DNA of 64,000 nucleotides, taken from contig NZ_CP036274.1 of the NCBI RefSeq assembly GCF_007747655.1, forward strand, positions 620,001 to 684,000, given 5' to 3'. Shown here one piece after another: positions 8,668 through 18,740 of the stretch (position 1 is its first letter; the number at the start of each line of letters is the position of its first letter). Below the pieces are notes generated by a model. That model did no database searches. It was given only the letters and a program-made list of their open reading frames with translations, and was not told the DNA's origin. The DNA comes from Anatilimnocola aggregata. Lineage in GTDB: Bacteria > Planctomycetota > Planctomycetia > Pirellulales > Pirellulaceae. The position numbers were made by a program, and so were the translations under genes.

Positions 8668-10213
8668 AACGCCGTGAACCCTTTTTGGCGAGAGTGAAAA
8701 AGTCTTGATGCGATTGAGGTTAGTGGCGATGCTTTCGTTTCTCACCGCGAAAGGATCGTTCACCGCTCACCCGAAAGGATTCGGGAATGTCGCATCAAGA
8801 CCCTAGTCGAAGTCAGCAAGGTCGAAGTCAGGTTGTCGTTGCCGAGTTCCAAGCGGATCAGCTCAAGCAGTCACTGGAGCGATTGCTCGGCGAGGGGGAC
8901 TGGGGTGCGATTCGGTTTCGTGACGACTGCACGTGGGGCCCACGGCAATTGGCGGCCACGGCGTTGCTCTGGGCTTGGTCGGATGAACTCACGCTGGGGG
9001 ACCGCTTCTTTGCTGCCCGCAGATTAGCTCAATTTCTGTTTGCGCCGCAACAGGAGTTTGCCAGTTCGGTGCAAGCCTTCATGAAGTTGCTGCTGCGTTG
9101 GACGGTGCTGCTGGTCGGCGTATTGCAGGTGACGTTTCGACGGCAGATGCAGCGTGCATTACCCACCCTTTGGCGAGTTCATGGCCTGGTCCTCTTCGGC
9201 ATTGATGGCAGCCGAGTCGACGTGCCGCGAAGCAAGTCACACGAGGCGGCACATGCTCCGGTTCGCGATGGTAAGGGACGAAAACTCAAACGCAATCGTC
9301 GCCAGAAACCGCGCACCGCGATTCACTCGCGCAAGGCAAGCGTCCCGCAAATGTGGTTGACCCTGCTGTTTCACGTCGGCACAGGACTGCCTTGGTCGTG
9401 GCGAATCGGTCCGACCGGCAGTAGCGAGCGCGAGCATTGGTTGGCGATGCTCGACGAACTTCCGAGCAATGCCCTGATCACCGCCGATGCTGGCTTCGTG
9501 GGTTACGATTGTCTGCGCGCCGTTGTTAACAGTGGTCGCCATTTCCTGGTGCGAGTCGGTTCGAATGTGCGTCTGCTGTACAAGCTGGGCTTCTCCCGCG
9601 AAGTCGTTGGCACGGTGTATCTCTGGCCCGATCGTGCTGCCCGTCGCAGTCAGCCGCCGCTCGTGTTACGCCTCGTCGTGGCCACTGGTGGAAAGTATCC
9701 GGTCTACTTGCTCACCAGCGTCGGAGAAGAAGAATTATCGCGCGGGCAAGTCCTCGACGTTTACCGTCGTCGCTGGGGCGTGGAACTCTTCTTTCGCCAC
9801 TTGAAGCAAACGTATCAGCGCCGCAAACTTCGCAGCACCAATGCCGCGCATGCGCGTTTGGAGTTGGAGTGGTCGCTGCTGGGACTATGGAGCATGGCGC
9901 TCGATGCTCAGGTCCAAGCGACGCGCGTACAACTAGATCCTACTCAACTCAGCCTAGCGGGCGTCTGGCGCACGTATCGGCGGCTGATGCGCGACTATCG
10001 ACATCCGCTGGCTCGGCAACAATCGCTCCCCCACCAACTCCCTCAAGCAGTGCGCGACACCTACGAGCGAGCCAACAAATCCAGCCGCAACTATCCTCGC
10101 AAAAAACGTCCCGACCCGCCCGCTGGCTCTCCCGAGTTCCTACTCGCCACCAAGTCCCAAATCCATCGCGCCCGCTACCTCACGACCGCTGCCTAAAAAG
10201 GGTTCACGGCGTT
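8668..10213 (+). mobile_element. IS4-type insertion sequence, 1546 bp
   Basis: Perfect 19-bp terminal inverted repeats bound the element: AACGCCGTGAACCCTTTTT at 8668-8686 and its reverse complement at 10195-10213. GGGTGGCACG occurs directly outside the left end (8657-8666, one base away) and directly outside the right end (10214-10223), consistent with a 10- to 11-bp target duplication typical of IS4-group elements. The duplicated target is itself the tip of MITE-like copy B. One uninterrupted transposase gene fills the element, so it may still be active. Confidence 0.92.
8787..10196 (+). CDS. IS4-family DDE transposase
   Basis: A 469-residue transposase, full length for the family. The catalytic triad is visible: the first Asp in LFGIDGSRVDVPR near residue 140, the second in ITADAGFVGYD, and the Glu in the YREK-type signature YRRRWGVELFFRHLKQ, with Tyr, Arg, Glu and Lys correctly spaced. 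It catalyses cut-and-paste transposition on the terminal repeats flanking it. The reading frame is intact. The stop lies two bases inside the right inverted repeat, so the repeat overlaps the gene end. Confidence 0.94.
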   Translation: MSHQDPSRSQQGRSQVVVAEFQADQLKQSLERLLGEGDWGAIRFRDDCTWGPRQLAATALLWAWSDELTLGDRFFAARRLAQFLFAPQQEFASSVQAFMKLLLRWTVLLVGVLQVTFRRQMQRALPTLWRVHGLVLFGIDGSRVDVPRSKSHEAAHAPVRDGKGRKLKRNRRQKPRTAIHSRKASVPQMWLTLLFHVGTGLPWSWRIGPTGSSEREHWLAMLDELPSNALITADAGFVGYDCLRAVVNSGRHFLVRVGSNVRLLYKLGFSREVVGTVYLWPDRAARRSQPPLVLRLVVATGGKYPVYLLTSVGEEELSRGQVLDVYRRRWGVELFFRHLKQTYQRRKLRSTNAAHARLELEWSLLGLWSMALDAQVQATRVQLDPTQLSLAGVWRTYRRLMRDYRHPLARQQSLPHQLPQAVRDTYERANKSSRNYPRKKRPDPPAGSPEFLLATKSQIHRARYLTTAA

Positions 10214-10409
10214 GGGTGGCACGGGTTCTACCCGTGTCTTCCCTGGGTCTTATGAGGTAAGGCTCCTTGCGAAGCCAGTAGGAAATCAATTCGAGTTCGC
10301 CTCAACTTGCAGCACTACGCTACCTCAGAACGGCTTGAGGTTCACTCAACGCTGCCCAATTGCCTCGCACGAAAATGGCCAGCAAACACGGGTGGAACCC
10401 GTGCCGCCC
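10214..10409 (+). repeat. MITE-like element, copy B, 196 bp
   Basis: The two tips form a 24-bp inverted repeat with about two mismatches: the left begins GGGTGGCACGGGTTCTACC and the right is its near reverse complement ending at 10409. Each tip also contains its own 7-bp hairpin, CACGGGT/ACCCGTG. The interior is non-coding and is shared with copy A. The IS4-type element has inserted into its left tip and duplicated the first 10 bp. Confidence 0.85.
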
Positions 10410-10448
10410 AGGAAAAATGCAGCCAAATCAGGCGTGCAAACTCGCCGC

Positions 10449-11081
10449 TTATTCACAAAGTTTGTCCAAGCCTTCCTTCAGTCTTCGATTTTGAGCATTG
10501 CGTATTAAGTCTGGAAATTTGTTAACCATCACCTCAATCGGATAAAAGTTGTGCCGAGAAATCTTCAGCGTGGCGAGTTTGCGATCGCGAGTAAATTTCG
10601 GGTGGTTAATCGCAGTTACCCAGCGAATGAATCTACAAAACTCATCAAGCGTATCATCAAGTATGCGAACTAAGTCATCAGGATTCGCATCGGTCTTACG
10701 TTCCTGGTGCCGCAATTCCATATGGTCCAGGAATCTGGGAATAGCGCTATCCGTCAGCACACGACAAAACGAATCACGAACTTTGTCAAGTTCCGCGTCA
10801 GAAGCATTAGCTTTATAAACACTCACCAGTGCGTCGAGGCATTTGCCACACTCGACGTATGCACTATTCGACTCTTTCCGCGCTCGCGCGAGATTGCTGA
10901 TTAGCTCAGACTCGTTTTTGATGATGTCAGCACGAAGCTTGGTGGCTTCTGTGGACAGCTTCGCAGTTTCCGCGGTTAACTTCGCGATTTCCGTCGCGGT
11001 CCTCCATTGACTTAAAAACCAACCAATGACCATTCCAAGTACCGCCCCCCCTCCGACGGCACCTAAACCCGTAGCGTCCAT
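10449..11081 (-). CDS. Unrecognised membrane-anchored coiled-coil protein
   Basis: A 210-residue protein I do not recognise. The first 25 residues form a glycine-rich membrane segment, GLGAVGGGAVLGMVIGWFL. A heptad-rich helix with repeated TAETAKLSTEATKL follows to about residue 70, and the rest is a charged helical domain with an HPKF motif. The single N-terminal anchor and cytosolic coiled coil resemble phage or accessory proteins of unknown role. It lies 10 bp downstream of another small gene on the same strand, so the two probably form an operon. Base composition is less GC-rich than the flanking core genes, suggesting acquisition. Confidence 0.6.
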   Translation of the reverse strand: MDATGLGAVGGGAVLGMVIGWFLSQWRTATEIAKLTAETAKLSTEATKLRADIIKNESELISNLARARKESNSAYVECGKCLDALVSVYKANASDAELDKVRDSFCRVLTDSAIPRFLDHMELRHQERKTDANPDDLVRILDDTLDEFCRFIRWVTAINHPKFTRDRKLATLKISRHNFYPIEVMVNKFPDLIRNAQNRRLKEGLDKLCE

Positions 11082-11091
11082 TATTTCCTCT

Positions 11092-11346
11092 TTAGTCGTT
11101 TAGTAAGCCTTCGAGGTCGCGAATTTTTCGATCAACGTCATCAGATGCGGACGCTCGCTTTTCAATTTGGTCGTCGGTGAGTCCAGTACCAGTCTTCATC
11201 GCCTTTCGCGATTTTTGGCGATGCGTCCCGCTGGTCCTGTTATACTCATCGATGACCGAATCCAGTTCATTCTGGGTAAGGGTTTGGCCTTTGAGCGCCT
11301 CAGCTGCTCTTTTTAGCGCGTCGATGATCTGCGAATTTGTAGGCAT
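11092..11346 (-). CDS. Small unrecognised helical protein
   Basis: An 84-residue hydrophilic, probably all-helical protein, starting MPTNSQIIDALKRAAEALKG. ATG at 11346 is chosen because AGGA lies seven bases upstream; an ORF extending 24 codons further lacks such a site. Nothing in it points to a catalytic function. It is the upstream member of a two-gene unit with the coiled-coil membrane protein, and its N-terminal MPTN and following helix faintly echo those of the divergent peptidase gene (MPTNEDLIDKY), perhaps by chance. Confidence 0.55.
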   Translation of the reverse strand: MPTNSQIIDALKRAAEALKGQTLTQNELDSVIDEYNRTSGTHRQKSRKAMKTGTGLTDDQIEKRASASDDVDRKIRDLEGLLND

Positions 11347-11418
11347 TGCGAATTCCTGAGTAAGAGGCAGGGATTGTCTGCGATCCGCGGATTCTAGCAT
11401 CAGCAAATAAGCTTTCAA

Positions 11419-11569
11419 GTTGCAGGACAGGCTAAGCCCCTATCAAAATGCAGCCTGCTCCCGATTGTATATCGAGACTATCTCCGGTATCGGCGGAGGC
11501 TACCCAACATGTGTTTGAATTTTGATGCAACCCCAAACTCAACCGTGCTTTTCCGTAACGTGAAGTGAT
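11419..11569. promoter_or_regulatory. Divergent intergenic region
   Basis: About 150-220 bp separate the leftward two-gene unit from the rightward peptidase gene, so promoters for both must lie here. The stretch is AT-richer than its surroundings. I see no operator-like palindrome or confident -35/-10 pair. Confidence 0.35.
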
Positions 11570-12688
11570 ATGCCAACTAATGAAGACCTAATCGATAAAT
11601 ACATGAATGCACGCGGTGGCAGACTCGTTCCGGGTAATGATGAGCTTGCACGGACGGTTGCTTACCTAAAATGGCGAGCCAACGGAAACATCGACGTCGT
11701 CCGACAGACATTCCCAAAGTTACCACACATCCATTTTGACATCTTTGATTCATGGGATGCAAATGCTATTGCATTCAAGTACGGCCAAGTTTATTTCATT
11801 GGCGTTTCTCGTGGAATCGTTGGATTGTTGGGCGTGATGTTCGACAGAATAATGGGAGACAAATCGTTGCTCGATTTCCTCGGCGACTCTTCGAAAGAAC
11901 GAGAAAGCATGCCGAATATTCCGCTCGGTCCTGACTTTGTCAATTCAATGAAAGAGGTGGAGATCTTCGGTCAACCCATAGATCCTATGCGTCACGCCGT
12001 GGCGCAGCGAATGAAGGACTTGGCTTTTGATTTTGTCTTTGCACATGAGTTTGCCCACATTGCAAACGGCCATCTTGATTATTGGAGCGACAGATATGGA
12101 TATTCAGAGATTCAGGAACTAAGCGAGTCGTCCAAAATCGCTAACGTGAACCAGAACTGGGTTCGCCAAGTGATCGAGTTGGATGCTGATCGAACGGGGG
12201 TCTTTATGACTTTGTCTAGTGAACTGGGCAAAGTCCTCGGACACTCTTCTCGGCCCGCAGAGCCCGTCGCAGGTCTTTACGACCTGCCCTCAATTATACT
12301 GCAACTTTGGTGTATTTCAGTTGCTTCTGTTGCCCGTTTATTCGGGGATGACTTGTTGGAGGCTGAAGGAAGCCCAATTCCTCTCTATCCTTCCTGGCGC
12401 CTAAGGTCAATTGGAATGCAGAGAATGGCGCACCGAATCGTTAGGGCTGGCGATTTTCCCACTCGCCTAAAATGGGAGGACCTCAACATTCCGGACAGCA
12501 TACTTTCCTCGACGTACCACTACGTCGAGGAGATTTTTTCCAAGATTTCCGGTATGCCGCCCGTAACTCGCGGGTTACTTGATGCAACAAGCGAACGTGG
12601 ATGGAAGCGAACTTCACAATTGGATGAGATCTGGACGAAGTTGCGCCCAGACTTAGAAAGATTTGCTTATGTGGCTCTTCATGAATAA
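11570..12688 (+). CDS. HExxH zinc metallopeptidase, possibly Lit/U49-like
   Basis: A 372-residue soluble protein with a gluzincin-type zinc site: HEFAH at residues 159-163 in FAHEFAHIANGH, with a likely third ligand in ELDADRTG at about 203-210. The HExxHxxxGH pattern followed some 40 residues later by an E-x-D-A-D segment is shared by several bacterial peptidase groups, including the Lit phage-exclusion peptidases (U49) and M48/ImmA-like enzymes. I cannot tell these apart without a profile search. There is no signal peptide or membrane segment, which argues against M48. It sits in an AT-richer accessory island beside two small genes and a toxin-antitoxin pair, so a defence role is possible but unproven. 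Confidence 0.7.
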   Translation: MPTNEDLIDKYMNARGGRLVPGNDELARTVAYLKWRANGNIDVVRQTFPKLPHIHFDIFDSWDANAIAFKYGQVYFIGVSRGIVGLLGVMFDRIMGDKSLLDFLGDSSKERESMPNIPLGPDFVNSMKEVEIFGQPIDPMRHAVAQRMKDLAFDFVFAHEFAHIANGHLDYWSDRYGYSEIQELSESSKIANVNQNWVRQVIELDADRTGVFMTLSSELGKVLGHSSRPAEPVAGLYDLPSIILQLWCISVASVARLFGDDLLEAEGSPIPLYPSWRLRSIGMQRMAHRIVRAGDFPTRLKWEDLNIPDSILSSTYHYVEEIFSKISGMPPVTRGLLDATSERGWKRTSQLDEIWTKLRPDLERFAYVALHE

Positions 12689-12720
12689 TTACAAAGCTTG
12701 AGCACGCGACTGTATTTCCG

Positions 12721-12942
<222 letters not shown>

Positions 12943-13332
12943 TTACCAACTTTCAACCGTCAATCCATTCACTTTCTGAAAGTGCTGGTCGCGAGTAGCG
13001 ACAATTAGGTCGTGCTGGCGTGCGATAGCAGCGATCCAAACGTCGTTTTCCGGGATAGGAAAACCTTGGGCTTTCAATTCGTTTTTGATTTGTCCGTAAA
13101 TCTCCGCAGTTACGAGATCGCAACCTAACACCTGCGATTGGGTTGCGAAGGCTTGAACCTCTTGCATGTTCCGTTGCACTTGCGCGGAGTGTTGTGCCCC
13201 ATAGTAGAGTTCGCCGATGGCGATGAGGGGAACGAAGGCTTCGGTGGCAGTGGCGAGACGCTGAAGTACGTTCGCGTCTCGTTTGAAGATCGCAATGATG
13301 ATGTTGGTATCGAGCAGGTGCTTACCAGCCAT
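12943..13332 (-). CDS. vapC: VapC-like PIN-domain toxin
   Basis: A 129-residue PIN-domain ribonuclease, the toxin of a type II toxin-antitoxin pair. The conserved acidic residues of the metal site are present: Asp in HLLDTNIII at the N-terminus, Glu in IGELYYGA, Asp in ENDVWIAAIA and Asp in ATRDQHF. Length is typical. The start at 13332 overlaps the end of the upstream antitoxin gene by 11 bp, indicating translational coupling. The pair is wedged between intact thiC and a duplicate of its 3' end, so it came in with, or caused, that rearrangement. VapC toxins usually cleave tRNA or rRNA; the target here is unknown. Confidence 0.9.
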   Translation of the reverse strand: MAGKHLLDTNIIIAIFKRDANVLQRLATATEAFVPLIAIGELYYGAQHSAQVQRNMQEVQAFATQSQVLGCDLVTAEIYGQIKNELKAQGFPIPENDVWIAAIARQHDLIVATRDQHFQKVNGLTVESW

Positions 13333-13552
13333 CGGTGTCGATCCTCTCGCAACCATCCTCGATGGCTGACGACATCGAATTCAAATCAGCCTCGTCGATC
13401 TTGCCTGCAAACACGAGCAACGCAGAGCCGGGGACGCCAACGATGGGCTTTGCGCGGAGGTTAAGTGCAAACTCTAAGACTTGGCGTTGCTGAGCAACGG
13501 CCAAGTCATCAAGACAAGCAACTAACTGGCTTTGGATCGACCGATCTACCAT
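13322..13552 (-). CDS. Antitoxin partner of the VapC-like toxin
   Basis: A 76-residue protein upstream of and overlapping the toxin gene. It starts MVDRSIQSQLVACLDDLAV and has the pattern QQRQVLEFALNLRAKP, seen in DUF2281-like or PHD-like short antitoxins that accompany PIN toxins. The C-terminal half is acidic, as expected for toxin binding. ATG at 13552 is preferred to one 14 codons upstream on grounds of length. Such antitoxins usually repress their own promoter, which would lie between here and the thiC stop at 13597. Confidence 0.75.
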   Translation of the reverse strand: MVDRSIQSQLVACLDDLAVAQQRQVLEFALNLRAKPIVGVPGSALLVFAGKIDEADLNSMSSAIEDGCERIDTDGW

Positions 13553-13596
13553 TCGCGAGTCTCCGCGTGGCGCGAAGCAATACCTAAAATCCAATT

Positions 13597-15904
<2,308 letters not shown>

Positions 15905-15980
15905 GCGCCGCTTTCAAAGGAGGAGTGGTGCCGTACTCCACTTTCTAGGCAGGCAGGGCGAAAAGACAAGTTCCTTCCCC

Positions 15981-16044
15981 GTGGGACAGGTATCTTGCCT
16001 GTTAGCATTTCTGCCTCCATTCACAGGCTGGAAGCCGATGCCAC
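15981..16044. repeat. REP-like imperfect inverted pair
   Basis: GTGGGACAGGTATCTTGCCTG at 15981 and ACAGGCTGGAAGCCGATGCC ending near 16042 form an imperfect inverted pair in the gap between two genes. The pattern (GTGGGACAGG ... ACAGGC ... GCCAC) looks like a dispersed intergenic element of the same general style as the other hairpin repeats in this window. Only one copy is present here, so the family assignment is inference. Confidence 0.45.
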
Positions 16045-16050
16045 ACCTGC

Positions 16051-16857
16051 TTATTGAAACGCCCGGCTCGGGAAGAACTGCGACGGCGAACCGGGAGGAG
16101 GAACCGCGCCGCTCGGTGGCATGCTGCCCGCTGGTTGCTGCTGACCGAAATTGGAACTCGGCAGCGGCGGAGCAAAGGTGGGGGGCGCAAGGGACTGCGG
16201 CGCCAGCGAACCAGGAGCCAATGAACCAGGAGCCAGCGACTGCGGACCGAGTGTCGATGCCGGCGGGCCCAGCGGCGTGGCGGCCGGGTTCGTCAGGGGC
16301 GATGAACTGGGGGTGGGGAGTGATTGATAAGGAATGGGCTGGCCGCCGGGCAAGCCTTCGCCGGGGACGCCGATCTTGGGGAGCACACCGCCGGGAGGTA
16401 CATCGGGCAGCGGGGTGACGATGCCCAAGCGGGCACCGGAGCGCATGTTGTTGGCCCGCTCGAGCAGTTTTTCGGGCGAGACATTTTCTTGCGGCGCAAG
16501 CGTAACATCGACGATGCGCTCGTCGCGGATTTCACGCGGGTTCAGGTTCTCGTTGATGAAGTCGAGCGGCACGTACTGATACCAGGGGACCGTGAATTCG
16601 TGGTACAGCGTTTCGGTCTTGTAGCCATCCTTCACCAACATGATCTTCCGCGTGGCGTAATAAGTAAACGCCGTGGAGCAAGGAGTGGTGCCGATTTCCT
16701 GATCGTCGACAAACACCTGCGCGCCCGCAGGAAAGCTGCGAATGGTCATGCGCCGCCGCACGCAGCCTGCATTCGCCAGGCAAACGAACACGAACACCAC
16801 GCAGCAACAACTGCGAAGCGCCTGTGAAGCGAAGCTAAGCCCGGAATTATGGCGCAT
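16051..16857 (-). CDS. PEGA-domain lipoprotein with proline-rich tail
   Basis: A 268-residue predicted lipoprotein. The signal sequence ends in LANAGC, giving a lipidated cysteine near residue 32. A PEGA domain follows directly: MTIRSFPAGAQVFVDDQEIG, then a beta-rich part with KIMLVKDGYKTET. From about residue 165 to the end the protein is low-complexity, rich in proline, glycine and serine, with short LAPGS/LAPQS repeats. PEGA domains are surface or envelope modules; the flexible tail may span the periplasm or cell wall. Function is unknown. No operon partner is evident. Confidence 0.85.
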   Translation of the reverse strand: MRHNSGLSFASQALRSCCCVVFVFVCLANAGCVRRRMTIRSFPAGAQVFVDDQEIGTTPCSTAFTYYATRKIMLVKDGYKTETLYHEFTVPWYQYVPLDFINENLNPREIRDERIVDVTLAPQENVSPEKLLERANNMRSGARLGIVTPLPDVPPGGVLPKIGVPGEGLPGGQPIPYQSLPTPSSSPLTNPAATPLGPPASTLGPQSLAPGSLAPGSLAPQSLAPPTFAPPLPSSNFGQQQPAGSMPPSGAVPPPGSPSQFFPSRAFQ

Positions 16858-17076
16858 CCGTGCGACGGGTCCTGGCCCTGAGGAAATTGAAAAGAACCGG
16901 CAGCACGAATCTGCCGGCAGAGACCGGGCGGGATATTACTCAGCTATGCCCTGTTCGACCAGACCGGAATTACGTCGCTCAATGAAGTCATCGCTAGCAG
17001 ACTCACAGGCGAAAAGAGGGCGTTCGCTCCATCCTTGACTGGCTGAATAGGGCAAAGCTGCGGGAAAATTTGACGC

Positions 17077-17103
17077 GCGATATATCGCCGTGCTATACAT
17101 AGC
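17077..17103. promoter_or_regulatory. Putative PadR operator
   Basis: Two adjacent palindromes precede the PadR gene: GCGATATATCGC at 17077-17088 is perfect over 12 bp, and GCTATACATAGC at 17092-17103 has 5-bp arms around AC. A further GCGATA lies at 17106-17111. PadR proteins commonly bind dyads in their own promoter, so this is a reasonable autoregulatory site. No binding has been shown. Confidence 0.5.
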
Positions 17104-17157
17104 TGCGCGATACTTAAGCCTGCAAGCGCAAATGCCCCAGTGCTGGATGCCACGGCC

Positions 17158-17511
17158 ATGATCGATAAGTTTGAGCGCGACCTGCTCCGCGGCAGTTTGG
17201 ACCTGATGATTCTCTCGGTCCTCGCGGGTGGCAAAAAATATGGCTATCTGCTGCAAAAGCAGGTGCGCGATGCCAGTGCCGGACGCATCGATCTTCCTGC
17301 CGGCACCCTCTATCCGCTGCTGCACCGCCTGGAAGAAGACAAACTCATCCGCAGTTCGTGGGACGACGAGTCGGGGCGCAAGCGAAAGTGGTACGAGTTG
17401 ACGGCGGCGGGGCAAAAGCGGCTGAAGTCGCAGGCCCAGCAGTGGTTCGACTATGCTCAATGCGTGCGCGAACTTCTGCAGTCGGCAGCGATCATTCCCA
17501 AGCCGGCGTAG
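17158..17511 (+). CDS. PadR-family transcriptional regulator
   Basis: A winged-helix repressor of about 117 residues. It begins MIDKFERDLLRGSLDLMILSV and has the PadR core GGKKYGYLLQKQV, AGTLYPLLHRLEEDKLI and the wing-region GRKRKWYELTAAGQKRL. An upstream GTG at 17140 would add six residues; neither start has a strong ribosome binding site. The next gene, 18 bp downstream and preceded by GAGGGGG, encodes a membrane protein with a permease-prefix domain, the usual partner of this PadR subgroup. A double palindrome lies 55-80 bp upstream. The inducing signal is unknown. Confidence 0.93.
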   Translation: MIDKFERDLLRGSLDLMILSVLAGGKKYGYLLQKQVRDASAGRIDLPAGTLYPLLHRLEEDKLIRSSWDDESGRKRKWYELTAAGQKRLKSQAQQWFDYAQCVRELLQSAAIIPKPA

Positions 17512-17529
17512 CCGAGGGGGTAGCAAGTC

Positions 17530-18714
17530 ATGTCGAAAGACGAGTTCGATAACTACCTGACATTGCTGGCCAGCTTGCTGCAATTGCGCGGCCAGCAGCG
17601 GGAAGCAATTGCCGGTGAGTTGCGGGCCCACCTGGAAGATCGGCTCGACGACTTGCTGGCGCAGGGTTACGACCGCGACGCAGCGGTCAAATTGGCGCTC
17701 GAAGAATTCGGCGATGCGGCCGGTCTGGCCGCCAACTTTTCTCTTTCCATTCGGAACAGGCGTAGGAGGTGGATTGTGAAGATGACGTCTTACTCAACAG
17801 CGGTGTTGGTTCTGTTAGCGGTCGGGCTAATGGCAATTTGGCCCGAGCATCGACCGGGGCCCGCCCCGCGCGCGGCCATCGGGCAAAACCCAGCGCAGAA
17901 CTCTGAGCAAAAGTCGGAAAATGTTGGTCCCAAGAACCAGGCCGATCTTCAGCCCGCACTTGCCAAGCCACAACCGGGAGTCGTGATCGGCGGCGACAAC
18001 TCGCTGGATGACAAGCTCTCGAAGCGAATCGCGGTGGAGTTCTTAGATACACCCCTCAGCGAAGTGCTGACCTTTTTGTCCGATTTGGCCGACGTCCAAA
18101 TGTTCGTGAACCAGCGGGCGCTCGAGAATGAAGGCCTGGCTGTCGATACTCCGGTGACGATTAGCTTGAAGAGTGTGCGCGTCGACATGCTGCTCGACCT
18201 GGTGCTGGAACAAGCCACCACTGGCTCCGCGACTTATGTAGAACGCGACGGCATCTTGATCATCTCGACGTTGGCGAATCTTGAAGGGGCCAGCGAAGTC
18301 CGCGTTTATAACTGCCGCGATTTGCTCGCCATGGACGCGCCCAGCAAGCCCAGCGAAAAACCGGCCGCGGCGGTCGCACCCGCAACTGTGGGAGCAGGAG
18401 GTGCCGCCGCAGCACCAGCAGGAGTTTTTGATGGCAACAACCCGTTTGCCGGTCTGGAAACGGTCGCTTGCCAGGCTCCGCTCAGTGAAGAAGCCCAGCG
18501 CGCTACGGCCTTGAAAAGGCTGATTTGCACCGCAGTCAAACCCGATAGCTGGCAAGACTCGGGTGGCTTCGGCACGATCTCGGACTACAACGGCCTGCTA
18601 GTCGTGACTCAAAACAGCAAGACCCACAAACAGATCGAGAACGTGCTGAAAATGCTGCGCGAAGCTTCGGGTTTGGATGCAACCAAGGCCCACAAAGTCA
18701 TCAGCAAGCGCTAG
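17530..18714 (+). CDS. Permease-prefix/HAAS-like membrane protein with an STN-like domain
   Basis: A 394-residue protein. Residues 1-75 form a helical prefix domain with DEFDNYLTLLASLL and the pattern LRAHLEDRLDDLLAQGYDRD, typical of genes that follow PadR regulators. A transmembrane helix comes at about 90-107, then a disordered linker. From about 165 to 250 the sequence DTPLSEVLTFLSDLADV and the following strands resemble the secretin/TonB short N-terminal domain, and a low-complexity Ala/Pro region leads to a C-terminal part with ISDYNGLLVVTQN, also secretin-like. This is not the usual FtsX-like permease, so it may act as a signal-responsive envelope protein. It is translated just after padR and probably co-regulated with it. 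Confidence 0.75.
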   Translation: MSKDEFDNYLTLLASLLQLRGQQREAIAGELRAHLEDRLDDLLAQGYDRDAAVKLALEEFGDAAGLAANFSLSIRNRRRRWIVKMTSYSTAVLVLLAVGLMAIWPEHRPGPAPRAAIGQNPAQNSEQKSENVGPKNQADLQPALAKPQPGVVIGGDNSLDDKLSKRIAVEFLDTPLSEVLTFLSDLADVQMFVNQRALENEGLAVDTPVTISLKSVRVDMLLDLVLEQATTGSATYVERDGILIISTLANLEGASEVRVYNCRDLLAMDAPSKPSEKPAAAVAPATVGAGGAAAAPAGVFDGNNPFAGLETVACQAPLSEEAQRATALKRLICTAVKPDSWQDSGGFGTISDYNGLLVVTQNSKTHKQIENVLKMLREASGLDATKAHKVISKR

Positions 18715-18740
18715 CTGTGAAGCGACCCCTGGCTGCCGAC

